Part shown: in pieces, positions 45,538 through 56,618 of the stretch
Layout of the letters: every line of letters begins with the position of its first letter
Numbering within the stretch: position 1 is the stretch's first letter
Source of the DNA: Cladophialophora immunda
Lineage: Eukaryota > Ascomycota > Eurotiomycetes > Chaetothyriales > Herpotrichiellaceae
Assembly: GCF_000835495.1 (NCBI RefSeq)
Contig: NW_015622544.1
Span: 4,864,855-4,928,854, forward strand
Direction of reading: 5' to 3'
Length of the DNA: 64,000 nucleotides
Notes under the pieces: model-generated
What the model saw: the letters and a program-made list of their open reading frames with translations, nothing else
Databases searched by the model: none
What the model was told of the DNA's origin: nothing
Translations under genes and position numbers: made by a program

Positions 45538-46634
45538 ATGCTTTGCTTTGTTGCTGCATTCGTCAAGCCCTGCGCTGGCGCGCCCATGGAAATATATGGT
45601 ATATATGCGGCGACAAGGGAGAATGGAAGTTGGAGTGCAAATTCTCGGCCAACTTTAATTGACCTGATAATCATCCTTCGTATCATGGGCAAATCATGGG
45701 TTCCTCGTATTCTGCGACCGGACTTCACCTGGCCTCGATCCATACGAGCCATATCCGAGGAGACTCCTGCTGTCCCCAAGGTCACGCATCCCCTTGTCCG
45801 ACGATTCTGGGGCCTTGTCCATCGACAACTTCTTCACTTCTCCTACGTCTATGCCTCCTGGTTCGGCCTTAAACATCTAGGTTATAAATCCACCTACGAG
45901 CTCCCTTTTGGCCTGATCTTGAAATGGGCACCACATGTGCGCATCGAAGAGGTCATCGCCACGCAGTGGTGCATGCTGCCGGCATGCCTGCCCCCAGGGT
46001 CCTGTGTTACGGAGAAACCCCAGGACATGAGTCACCAGTCTCGATCCTCATGACCCGTCTGCCAGGCAAGCCTCCGTCAAAAATGCCCCGAAGCTTCGAC
46101 CCCGAGCTCGAGGTCCCCTGGGTGGATGAACTGGCCCGCAGCTTGAAGGTGATGCGTACATGGCGGCCCAATGGTTGGTCCAACGAATCGCGCATCTGTT
46201 CCGTGATGGGCACCCGGATCCAGGGCGCTCGGATTCCACTCAACAAGATGGGCCCTTTTGAGACCGAAAGGGAACTTCACGACTATCTCTTGAGCGCCTG
46301 CTCAAGCCACGGCTTCGAGTCGAGGGCAGATTACGACCGGACGGTGGTCGAAGCCAGGAAAATCCTCACCACCCTTCCGCATCGGATTTGCTTTACTCAT
46401 GGCGATCTCCACTCCCTTAACATTCTGATCGACGAGCACGGCAGCTTATCAGGGTTTCTGGACTGGGACAGCGCGGGGTGGTATCCCGAGTACTGGGAGT
46501 TTACGACCATCATGAGGCGGGGTCGGGGTTCTTGGTGGTGGCAAGTTCTTTCTTTTCTCGGCGGAAACGAGTATCTGGAGGAAATGGAGTGCGACAGAGC
46601 CTTGGATAGGCTGACGGTGGACTCCTACTCGTGA
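45538..46634 (+). pseudogene. APH-family phosphotransferase with a 1-nt frameshift
   Basis: Member of the fungal aminoglycoside phosphotransferase-like family (PF01636), ATP-dependent small-molecule kinases of mostly unknown substrate. The frame from ATG 45538 runs through THPLVRRFWGLVHRQ, STYELPFGLILKWAP and RIEEVIATQ. Near 45965 homology jumps by one base to VVHAAGMPAPRVLCYGE and continues to the stop at 46634 with ILMTRLPGKPP, ESRICSVMGT, the catalytic loop FTHGDLHSLNIL, the DFG-like FLDWDSAGWYPEYWEFT and LTVDSYS. The two halves abut with no room for an intron. Every catalytic residue is intact, so the loss is either recent or an assembly error (one missing base). The exact start is uncertain; later in-frame ATGs exist. 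Confidence 0.75.
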
Positions 46635-47063
46635 GGCCGTTATGTACGCCCTTGCTGGGCTAGCCCGAAGGTACATCTTTCCTCTCTGTGTACCTCGCAG
46701 ATAAGTACGAGATAGTCGGGTCACAGAGTGCCCTCTCCACAATACCCTGGGAATCAGTCAGATACTCAACAACGGCTTCGCCACCAAGACACTTTCATTC
46801 CTCGTTCCCTAGCTAGAGGTGACATGTCTCCTTCCTCTCACCAAGACGGATGGGTTCCAACAACAACAACAACAACAACGAAGCTACCGCCGCCGCTACA
46901 TCCTCACAGTCACATCTCGCGAGTCCTTCAACCCTATTTTGCCAGTCAGAAATGGCAGACAGTCCAGCCCAACGCTTCTCCTCAACCTTCCCAGTGTCCC
47001 GACAGCTTCAGTAGTATCCAATCGAAGTCTGTAACCCTCGGCCGGACCAGCACTATGCGCCGC
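46635..47063. other. Intergenic with a CAA repeat
   Basis: Between two broken genes. A plus-strand frame from 46824 (131 codons) runs over the repeat into the antisense of the next gene and shows no motif. Confidence 0.4.
46858..46878 (+). repeat. CAA microsatellite
   Basis: Seven perfect CAA units. Confidence 0.9.
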
Positions 47064-47624
47064 TCATTGGCTGTCAAGATGGCACAACGTGGAGGAGACA
47101 ATGGGGCGAGCGTCGTCTCCCTGGCCAATGGTGTGAATATGCTGGTTCCCAATGCTCGTGCATTCTGCTACCAATGCCTCCACGTCGTCGCAGCGAACCA
47201 ACCCTGCCTGCGCTAGGAGATCGAGAACACGTAATAGCCATACACGAGAATCGACCTCAGGAATGGAGTTGATGCTGCCGTCGTAGCTTCGTATGATTTG
47301 GTCGAGTGCTGCCACTCTTCCCGCCGGGATGTTCCCTATCTGGATGATCACACAAAGATGTATTGATCCCACGCATTCATTCGTAGTACGATGCGCGATC
47401 CAGCCACTGCCGAAGGCCTTGAGGTTGTATTTCGTCCTACTGGCGTGATTGCGGTGGTAGAGAGCCTAGTGAAAGTCGTTCTCCTTAGGAGGGTCGTCTC
47501 GAACAGACAAGACAATATGCAGTGAATTTGGGGGCTAGTATTCTAGGTGTCCATCCCCTTGTGACCCGGTCAGTGATGTTGCCGCTGCTGTACTCGCCGA
47601 TTGCGCTTCGTCGGTGGAAGTCAT
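47064..47624 (-). pseudogene. DDPPxENDFHW-family gene inactivated by two TAG codons
   Basis: One uninterrupted frame of 187 codons from ATG 47624 to the stop at 47064, broken only by TAG at codon 30 (47537-47535) and codon 53 (47468-47466). The text around them reads SLHIVLSVRDDPPKENDFH, stop, ALYHRNHASRTKYNL, then FGSGWIAHRTTNE, HLCVIIQIGNIPAGRVAALD and RVWLLRVLDLLAQAGLVRC. I know this as a fungal family of about 200-residue proteins of unknown function (I believe DUF7770) in which the residue after NDFH is Trp. The second TAG is thus TGG with G changed to A. The first is probably CAG with C changed to T. A CA-rich leader precedes the ATG. No frameshift has accumulated, so death is recent, or the codons are read through. 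Confidence 0.65.
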
Positions 47625-48803
47625 CCCTGCTTGGATGCTTCTGTGCTTCTGTATCGTTGGGTGGTCGGGTGGATGAGAAGGGGTTGGTCTTGATCTACCC
47701 AGAGTCGACTATGGTTCTGTTGGATGGGTGGAAAGCGAGCCCGTCTGGGAGGGGAAAAGCTGATCTGATGCGGACGGAACCCAGGTGCAAACTTGACGGA
47801 ATAGATGGAACACAGCTGCGCGAAAGACGGAGATGCACTGTCAGATGTGAGGAGGTGCCACTCCATTTTGGTCCTTAGATATTCCATCTCCAGCCTTGCA
47901 AGCGGGAATTTGTTTGCTTTGTATGAGCACCCCGGGCATTTGTGGATAATATGGCGGACACGAGACGCGCATGAACAAGAAGCCTTTGCTTGTCCAGCGG
48001 CCATGTTTCGCTTGCTCCAGGTCAAACCGCATGAAATGAACTCTTGGAAGCATTTTGGGACAAAGCCACTGATGTTTGACGTGGGCCCCATTGCAGGGAG
48101 CTGTATACAAGTTGTTGTCGTTGCTGCTTGATGATGGAGCTTTGTGGAAAGGGCTCTACTCCAGCTTTGGATCAATCGCCCCGAAAAGAGCCGCTGACTG
48201 GAAAGGGACCACAGTCTGCGAGCTTTTGAGCAGCCGCCACCTGAAACAGCCAACAGGGCAAGGCCCCAAGTGTAGGTCCAGACTCTAGCTTGCTATGAGG
48301 AGGTTTGCTCAGGCCACATTGTCACATCCACCCTCACTGTTGATGTGTTGTATTCCGTCCGAGTGGCAAACGTCTCACGGACAAGATATACCTGTTTGCC
48401 CGGAAAGAGGCCTCCGAGACAAAGCAGGAGAGTCTGTCGCACTGCAACGGCGATGCAATTGAAGGGAGCGCCAGGTATTGCTGCCATCAGCCTCTCTCCC
48501 CCGTCTTACATGGTGGATGCTGGTGTGGTTCAGCCTCAGGGGCCTCAGCCTTGCAAAGTCGTTCTGTCGTCTACCGTGCCGAGGCCCGTGGCTCACGGAA
48601 ATCTAATGGACCCCCAAAACCTCCACAGACCAACGAACAGGAACAGATGGATTTGGAAGATGGTCGAGATGTGAATCACATTCGACAGCGCTGTGCTGGT
48701 TGACGAGAATCATGTCCTTGACGCTAAGTTGGTCCTCGTGCATATAGAGACGGCAATCTACACTGGGAAGAGGTTGACCCGTGGACAGCCAGGAGCATTC
48801 TGC
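47625..48803. other. Intergenic, no recognised gene
   Basis: Promoter side of the broken DDPPxENDFHW-family gene and 3' flank of the carboxylesterase. Frames on both strands lack motifs. Confidence 0.4.
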
Positions 48804-50465
48804 CTAGGATGTCTGCATCTTCAGCGCCGCCGCAATAATCCCCAGCCCTGTCTCTGCAGAGGTCCTGCATGGAAGATTCAACGCCTTGTCCCCTTCCTCC
48901 CTCCTCTCCACCGTTGAAGTGTCCACCAAGAGGGTCTGCTCTCCATTCCAGCATATCTTTCGCCGTCCAGCGTTGAACGCTTCCCATGGCTCTAGACCAT
49001 GGATGAAGTTGATGTACGCTTGAGACATCCTTTCTTGCGTTGCCTTAATGCGGGGGTAGACTCGTCCCGGAGGTTCATAGAACGTCAATGGTACTCCAAA
49101 CGAGTGCCACGAGTACCCATGGAGTGGACCTGGGAAGGGGTCCACGACGGAGATTTCATACGCATATACTGTGGTGCCCTGATCAGCGGCCTGCGAGAGC
49201 ATGTCGATTGTTGGTTTGACAAACGTCTCCTCGGTCGCCCACTCGGTAAGTGCTTGCAAAGCGCCTTTGCCCTTGGAGAACAGGGCTTCATCCGCGATTT
49301 CCGGTGCCAGTTTGCGCACATGATCGATAAGCACCGCATCCGGCAAATTCTGAAAAGGTGTCAGAAAGAGTGCTGCTTCGTCCTTTGTGTGGCCCATGAT
49401 GATCCTCGAACACCATCTAGGCATATCACTCCAGGAGGCGGGTGACTCGCTTTTCTCCTGCTGGGATCCCTGTTCGAACCAGTTGGGGTCCTCAATAGGC
49501 AGTGAGACGCTGCCGTCGAACAATTCAAGAAGTTGATCTGTGGACAAGGCTCGCAGGCCAGCCAGTTTTTCGGTGCCTGCCGATTGGGTTGCTAGACCTG
49601 CCGACCGGGCGAGTTGATCGAACGCAGCCTGTGCCTCCTCGAACGTCCTCAGACGAGGTCTAGGACTCGACTGAATCAAGGCCTGTTGAAAGAGCGCGTG
49701 GCCGCCTCTCAGATGGCAGAAGGTCGAAGCGGCTCCGGCAGACTCGCCGGACAGAGTGACCTTTGAAGGATCTCCGCCAAAATGATGAATGAACTTTTGG
49801 ATCCACTCCAGGCCAATACGCTGGTCGTTGAGGCCTTGATTCAGGATCGGAACCTCACCCAGGGATATCGCTTCTTGTACAAGCTCCCTCGAGCTCAAAA
49901 AGCCAAAAACGTTCAGACGGTAGTTGAGGGTCACGATAATGATCGGCATTCCAAGGTCCATTGACCTCCGCACAAGGTGGTTGCCATCTATAGTCCCGAG
50001 TCAGTAATGAATCCATTAACTGGGAGCCTCAGGTTGCTGAAACCCACTAAACTCGGTCGTGTTGTCCCCATTATTGAATCCTCCTCCATGTATCCACACA
50101 AAGACCGGTAAACTCGAGTGCTCTGTGACACCTACAGCCTCTGGTGGAGCATAAATGTTGAGGTGTAGGCAAGTGGTCTCGTCGCACCTTTGCGATGTCG
50201 ACAGTTTCTCGAACATGTTATGCATCATGGGATGGATATTGTCGGTCTTTTGCGGACAGCGAGGCCCATATCGCGATGCGTCTAGCTGTCCATGAAGGAG
50301 ACCAAGGTCGGCCTGCCTGGCGGTTCGGAATCGAGCGGGAAATTGGGCGTAGGGAATACCCAGGAAATTGGCCACACCCTGCTTCGATATAAACCCATTG
50401 ATGTCCACATCCCTGGCCCGGAAGGCGAAGTTTTCTCGAAAATTGTCAAGTGTTATGTTTTCCAT
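48804..50465 (-). CDS. Type B carboxylesterase/lipase
   Basis: An alpha/beta hydrolase (PF00135) of 533 residues that cleaves carboxylic esters. Two exons, 50465-50048 and 49987-48804, with a 60-nt intron carrying a TACTGAC branch site. N-terminal NFLGIPYAQFPARFRTARQ and CLHLNIYAP are the usual family start. The oxyanion loop is VWIHGGGFNNG. The nucleophile Ser222 lies in GGDPSKVTLSGESAGA. The acid is probably the Glu of GHTKDEAALF, the His lies in LHGYSWHSFGVPLTF. There is no clear signal peptide at MENITLDNFREN, so it is likely intracellular. It is head to head with the sugar transporter gene (656 bp apart), which suggests uptake and hydrolysis of the same class of compound. Confidence 0.93.
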
Positions 50466-51121
50466 AGCTCGTATCTCCCCTCGACGGTGGCTTGAGTGCT
50501 GGGAAAGAGGCAAGGAGACCACTTCGGTATTTGTTCCCAATAAAGTAGGACAGGGAGATTTGTAAAAGAAATTGTTCATCGTCTGCTTGCAGTGCAACTT
50601 ACCGCGATAAGTACGTACACTCTAAAGGATGCTGTCCTTGCAATGGTGCGCCACGAGCAAGATCCTGCATGTACTGCGGCTCATCGGCAGGAAACCGCAG
50701 CAAGAGCAAATGTGTCGCGGCCGCCGGTGCCTCTCCTTCATCGGCACGCCGCACGCGTCGCAGTCGGCAGAACAACTCGGTTCTGAGACATCAACTGCCA
50801 TTGGCGAGCACTTTGCGGTTGGTCGGCGATACACCGCAAGGCTTGAGCTAAGAACCCCAAGATGGCCAGGCAATCACAAGAGGCTTGCCATAAAGGGCAT
50901 GGCCCACAAAGTAATACGGGGTAAGACTGGGGAAGGCGACGACATTGGTCAATCGACTGCGGCTCGTCGGCGATGAGCCGCGGCCAGAACGTCTAAATAC
51001 TCACAATCTTTTTCCTGGCTCCCCCACAGAAGTCGCTGCGTAAAAGGTCCGAGATCCCCAGACCTAGATGTAACAGCAGAACATCAGCAAGAGACATCAA
51101 GCTCTTCCCTGAACTTCGAAA
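50466..51121. promoter_or_regulatory. Bidirectional promoter, esterase / sugar transporter
   Basis: 656 bp between two divergent start codons. CGGC/GCCG half-site words, such as those around 50720-50760 and 50960-50985, would suit a Zn2Cys6 regulator like the one at 54989, but no clear CGG-N-CCG site was confirmed. Confidence 0.4.
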
Positions 51122-53128
51122 ATGAGCACACCAGAATCCAGCGCCACAACGGCGATCCCTTCGGGGAGCAAAATCAGGACCATCTTGATATGCTGTTTTG
51201 TGATGTGTGGTTCTCTCCTCTTTGGCATCGACAGCGGCGAACTTGGTGGCTTCCAGGCCATGGTCAGGTCAGCGTCCCGTTCTCTGTCGGATCTTGCAGT
51301 GCTGACGACCAAAAGCTTCCTGAAGGACTACGGGTACTTCGACGAAGGAACTGACTCATACAACATCCGAACTCGAATACAAACCTCCTTGAATGCTGTG
51401 TTGCTGGTGGGTGCCATAGTTGCTTCCATCTCGGCGGGCGCCATCGGCACGAAATATGGTCGAAGAGTTGGTCTGATATGGATGGGCATTGTCGCCATCG
51501 TGGGTGTTATTTTCCAGATCTCGGTTCCTCATGTATGGGGTTTACTCCTTGGTCGCTTCTTCGCCGGAGGTAAGACTTTCTCTGGTCGGTCGCGCGTCCT
51601 GTACTAACAAATGTTGATAGCTGGCATTGGTTATGCTTCAAAGTGAGACATCTCCCATCTCTTGTCGAGGGTGGTTACCACGTCTGCCGACTGCGCAAGT
51701 GGCCCTTGAGTCTTGACCAGTTACCAGCCGGCCGCTGACACTTGGTTGTGTATCAGTTTTGTTCCGATATATCAAGCTGAAGTTGCCCCAACACAAATGC
51801 GAGGGATGATGATCGCTTTGTATCAGACTGGGATCAACATTGGTCAACTTATAGGGTCCTGCATCAATCAAGGAACTTACAATATGTCGACAAGATGGGC
51901 ATACAGAATTCCACTGATCACACAGCTCATCTTTCCTACCATTCTGGTTGTGTTTGCCTCCTTCTTTCCGGAAAGCCCTCGTAAGCACCTCTGAATTTGC
52001 TGGCCGGAAGATTTGGCTGACCCTGCATCAGGCTGGCTGCTCTCGGTCGGTAAGGTGGAAGAAAGTGCCAGGTCCATCAGGAGGCTTCGTGGAAAGACCT
52101 ATCCAGAGCATCAAATACACGCTGATGTGGACGACATCGCTAAACACATTAGACTCGAAAAGGAGCTTGAGGGTTCCGGCTCTTTCTTGGACGCCTTCCG
52201 AGGCAGTGATAGACGTCGCACTCACATTGCATGTGGTCTTCTCTTGTGGCAAGTTTTGTCAGGTATCAGCTTCATCAACGGGTAATTCTACCACGACTTA
52301 GCTTTGCATCATCGATCAATCGTCCACTGACACTGTCATAGATACGGGACATACTTCTACTCAGTATCTGGCATCTCCAACGCATTTGTTGTCAGTATCA
52401 TCTCTCAAGTCTGCCAATTAGCCGGGATCATCGCCATGTTTCCGTCGGTCCATTTTCTCGGTAGAAGGACTATTCTCTTATGGGGTGCTGCTGCTGAGAC
52501 CGTATGTATGTTCACTTTTGCGATCGTTGGAACTGTTGCACCCAACAGTGTCGCTGCGGCACGATGCCTAGTGGCATTTAGTTGTCTGTATGCCTTCTTT
52601 TTCACCTGGTCTTGGGGCCCTGTTGCATGGATTGTTGCATCTGAGATTGGATCCAATGTGATGCGATCCCGAACACAGGCTCTGGGTTCTGCTGTTTCGT
52701 GGGCCGGTACTCTGCTCATAGCGGTGGTGTTGCCCTATTTGATTAACCCAACAGCTGCCAACCTCGGTGCTAAAGTATGTTCAACAGGATACCCTCTATG
52801 GTCTTTGCTAACATGATTTCTAGGTCGGATTCATTTTTGGAGTCACATGCTTGCTTGGTTTCGTCTGGGCTCTGTTCTTTCTCCCAGAGACCAAAGGCCG
52901 TTCTCTCGAGCAGCTTGATGAGTTATTTTTGAATGTGAGCCTGGATAAACACTTATGACTGGTAGTTTGCTGACGTTACGCTAGGGTGTGTCGGTAAAGG
53001 AATTCAGCACTTACCAGTGCCGTGGTCACGTCGAATATGAAAGACACGGCGTAATCACAACTGCCGAGCTTAACGATGACACAAAAGAAGTCGTAGCGAT
53101 CCATACAGAGAATACCAAGACCGACTGA
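51122..53128 (+). CDS. MFS sugar transporter
   Basis: A proton-coupled or facilitative sugar carrier (PF00083) of 527 residues with about 12 membrane segments. Eight exons: 51122-51267, 51316-51569, 51621-51642, 51757-51980, 52032-52281, 52342-52774, 52824-52934 and 52985-53128. Exon 3 has only 22 nt. The first loop has LLFGIDSGELGGFQAM, an unusual form of the GYD-T-G motif. GTKYGRR, FVPIYQAEVAPTQMRG after the family PETKG-like LPETKGRSLEQLDELF at the end, and FFPESPRWLL are sugar-porter signatures. The joined text R-GKTYPEH lies in the central loop. The C-terminal tail is short. Substrate is unknown, and could be a sugar, quinate or other polyol. It shares its promoter region with the esterase and is convergent with a Zn2Cys6 gene 92 bp away. 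Confidence 0.92.
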
Positions 53129-53220
53129 GGATTAAGCGGGTATGGACATGGATCAGCTTTGTACCTAGTATCTTCAACGGCGTGGTGGCACAAACACTTT
53201 CTCAAAGTACAAAATCCAGG

Positions 53221-54989
53221 TCACCAAATGGGCTGAGGATAGCTCTCCTCGTACTGCATCAACACGGAATCCCAGTCTGTAGAGTTGAAAAGGACGTTGT
53301 TGAGGAATTCGTCGTCGTAGAAGACTTCGTCGGTATTTCGAAGAACACTTAAGGTCCCAGTGTCGCCAATTTCGCTTTGGTCAAGTGTTCGAAGACGTAT
53401 AACGTTCTTCAACTCAACCGGTATATGCCGTGTGTGACGGTCTGTTTGCCGAAGCCGAGCGAGGACAGCGGCAAGTGTATGGCCTTGGGACCAGTGCGCT
53501 CCCCATGAGGTGTCTTTGAGTAGAAAGTCCTTCAATAAAGTAGCCGACGCAACCGCGTTCTCTAGCTCTTGGATAAAGTCCTTCGAAGAACTGAGTGTCC
53601 TTTGAGCCTCGAGGAGGACATCGACAACAAGCATCAAGGCTCGTGAAGAGCAGTACAGTAACTGATTTAGTCGAGAAGCCATCTCGAGATAGAATTCAAC
53701 GCTGAACCAGATAAGCGTCTGGCAGGCTTCTGGAATGATCGAAGCAGCCTCCTGTGCCAGAATGAGGGAAAGTTCTTTGGACTGGCTTGACGCGTTTGTC
53801 AATGAGGCAAGGCCAAGTACAAAAAGCAGTCTGTTGTTATGGTGTAACATGCAAAGCGCTCGATACTCGCTCTCAGAATAGTGTCCTTGTCGGAAATTCA
53901 GGTACGTCCCATAGCGGTGTATCTGTTTGAGGACCTGGTCGCAGTTCTGAACGATGTCGGCATTGACAGGGTGGCTCGCATAGACTGCTCTTAGCAGTGA
54001 TCGGAGACAGTGAGAAGCACCCACAGCGTCACTGAAAAATGTGCCTCCTGAGATACCGGAATTGATCGGAACCTCCATGATTTCTTCGGGCGAGACGACG
54101 ATATTGAGAGGTTGGCCCAATGTGGCAGAAAGAATGGCATCCTCAAACAGGCAGCCTTTCCATAACACAACCTGAAGAAGCTCGCCATCGGTTGTCACGG
54201 CCGAGGATATCTTGTCTAGGCCTAAATCTCTGGCCATCTTACAGAGAAGTCCAAGTCTTAGTCCCGTGGACATGATGTCACCGTGTCCGTGCGTGATGAG
54301 TTCAAACTTGGTCAACGCCAGGAGGAGCGCTTGTACGGTTTGAATTTTGGGCTGATATCGTTGCCGTGTGCTGAAGAGGGCTTTGAGCTCATGGGCAACG
54401 ACCTTTTGTATGTGGACGTAGTCCCTCCAAGAAGCAATGGCAAGATGATGACGGGCTGCGATGCCAAGTATAACGCTTTCCAGCAGCGACGTGACGGGGA
54501 AGTGTCGTAGACTTGCGTTGGTGACAATAGGAAACACCGGCTGTATGTGCTCGAAGAAGATGAGGTAGAGATGTTCCTTGACATTCGGGCTGATGTCCAG
54601 CGTTGTTGGCTCATCAGCTGTCGTCAGGCCGGCAGAGTTGAGAGAATGCTGCGCTTGGAACATGGGCGGCTCAGGAGGTGGTTCCTTCGACGTGTGTAGG
54701 TCCATAGGATGCCCGCCAGCGTTGCTCGAAGGGCCCCAATAGACCTTTCGAGAAAATCCCTTGGGCGTGGAGGACATAAAAGTCCGCTGAGCCCGTGCTG
54801 GCCAGGGAATGCCTTCAAACTCGCAGGAAAGACTGTACTGCCGGCATCGAGAGCAGCACAGAGTAAAATACGGAGGGTGTTCAAATTGACATTTCAACCG
54901 GAGTCTGGAGGCGAGCCATTCAGCACACTTATTTCAAGGGGAGCAAACTCGACGTACCTCCGGCAGTTGTCACAAATATGGTTAGCCAT
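53221..54989 (-). CDS. Zn2Cys6 transcription factor next to esterase and sugar transporter
   Basis: A nuclear DNA-binding regulator of 571 residues. Two exons, 54989-54958 and 54904-53221, with a 53-nt intron splitting the zinc cluster (MANHICDNCRR / LRLKC). Cys6, 9 and 16 form the first half. Cys28, 31 and 38 form the second half (CSRCRQYSLSC), with one extra Cys at 27 and a longer than usual loop. The rest is a helical regulatory region (HLYLIFFEHIQPVFPIVT; SVILGIAARHHLAIASW) of the kind found in fungal factors. It has no leucine-rich linker. Its place beside the esterase-transporter pair makes it the likely cluster regulator, which is inference. Confidence 0.88.
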
Positions 54990-55460
54990 AGACAGAACGT
55001 GAAGAGACCGCGGTCAGAATTGTTGGTACAGTTGGCGCCATACAAGAAGAAGGGCGCGATGATGGAAGTTTGTAGTTGGACAGCGCTCGAGGTCAGCTGA
55101 TGCGGAGGCTCCTAGGTAGCTTGCTGGTACTTAGCTACTTCTAGGTATCTGGACAGAAGCCAGCGACGCTCAATACCTAGGGGACTACCCGCTTGGGAGA
55201 GCCTAACAGCAGCTTCCACGGGCGACAAGTAAGGTGTTAATACCTGAGCCTACTAAGCTGTACAAGCCCACCAGCCCCAGTGAGCCTCCTGTTAGGGGCC
55301 CGAGGTTAACGCCCCGCCAACTGAGTTCCTCCCCCTCTCCCCAATTTGACCCGAATACCGCACAAAATGCAACTTGGAATTTAGATCCAAGCTACTACTT
55401 CTGCTAACAATCGCCTATATCTCCCACCCCTCTTGGCCTTTGTACCTGTGGGCTTGTTAG
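54990..55460. promoter_or_regulatory. Region between two divergent Zn2Cys6 genes
   Basis: 471 bp. CCTAGG/CTAGGT words recur: 55110-55150 and 55175-55185 hold several TAGGTA-like copies. No TATA box is clear. Confidence 0.4.
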
Positions 55461-56618
55461 ATGATGCAGACAGGCGATGTGGAGAGGGTGATGAAGCGGT
55501 TGAGAACAGGGAGAGCCTGTCAACAATGTCGGTCATCCAAGCGACGGTGAGTCCAGAGATATCGGATGTTGGTTGGAGCCCTACTCTAACAATGTGGCGA
55601 AGCTGCGAAGGCGGATTTCCCTGCCGAACCTGCGTTTCCAAGGGCTCAGAATGTGTACTTGAAGAGGATCAGCAATCCATCTCGCACCGAGCCACTCATG
55701 ATGACCAGGATGGCAATCGAATGCCATGGAAAGTCGACCTTCCTTCAGCGACCTCGGCGGTTGTAGCCACTCTTCTTGACAGGTATGCACATACTTGTCC
55801 AGGACAAAACGCCCTGTCGGTGTCTGACTGGGGCTGAAAGATATTTCTCCATGATTGCGCCTCACTGGCCACTTGTCCAGGAAAGAGACCTTAACCAGGA
55901 GCCCTACACTTCTCCGCTCTTGTTCCGGTCCGTCTGTCTCGTATCGGCTCACCTCGCCGGCGCCAGTGGAACTGCGCTGGTCGAGGACATCTCACAGTCT
56001 ATTCACCAGTGCTTCGACGCCTATGAGCTGCTCTCCCTCCCCACACTGTCAACCCTGCAGTCCATTCTGCTGCTGCTCGCTTCTCCCCAATTCTCTCAGC
56101 AGTCCATGATGACAGCGTCCGCTTGTCGCATGGCGCTGACGCTGGGGCTCCATCGACCACACTATCCCCAACCTATACTGTACTGGTCTTGCATCGTCGC
56201 TGCACGTTGGGAGTCCCTGAGATCTATTGGCACCCGCTCAACGGACCGCGTATGCTTTGACCTCGAAACCACCCCGCCTCACACCGAGCCGGATCCAAGG
56301 ACGATATTTGGAGCCTTGTACCATCTATTGGCCCACGCAGATCGAAACAGGGAGCATCTGAGTGATCTGCATGATATCTTAAGTTCCCAAGAAATACACA
56401 CAGCAAGCACAATACCGCACGGCCGGGCGGATGATACCTCTATTCTGATGCCGCAACAACACCCAGAGACTCTACAGGCTCTCACTAGCCCGCTTATCCG
56501 GTATCTGTCAGAACCTGATACGAGTAGCAGCAATATTTCACTATTAACACAGGCGGATGGCTCACCCGCATTTGAGCTTAATCCATTCTACTGCTGTACT
56601 CGAAGGCCTGGCGTCTGA
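55461..56618 (+). CDS. Zn2Cys6 transcription factor, short and possibly truncated
   Basis: Three exons, 55461-55546, 55603-55782 and 55841-56618, give 347 residues. The first splice rebuilds a perfect zinc cluster, C20-x2-C-x6-C30-x5-C36-x2-C-x6-C46 (ACQQCRSSKRRC then PCRTCVSKGSEC). The third exon reads RYFSMIAPHWPLVQ and SPLLFRSVCLVSAHLAG, then MMTASACRMALTLGLHRP, the start of the fungal regulatory domain. Family members normally run to 500-600 residues. Here the similarity fades after about residue 250 and a TGA ends the frame. The following 300 nt have frames in other phases but no clear continuation. It could be truncated, or have a 3' exon I missed. Its role is unknown. Confidence 0.65.

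Noticed and set aside
47621..48253. 210-codon minus-strand frame
   Set aside because: Low coding quality. Its end covers the leader of the TAG-broken gene; no motif.
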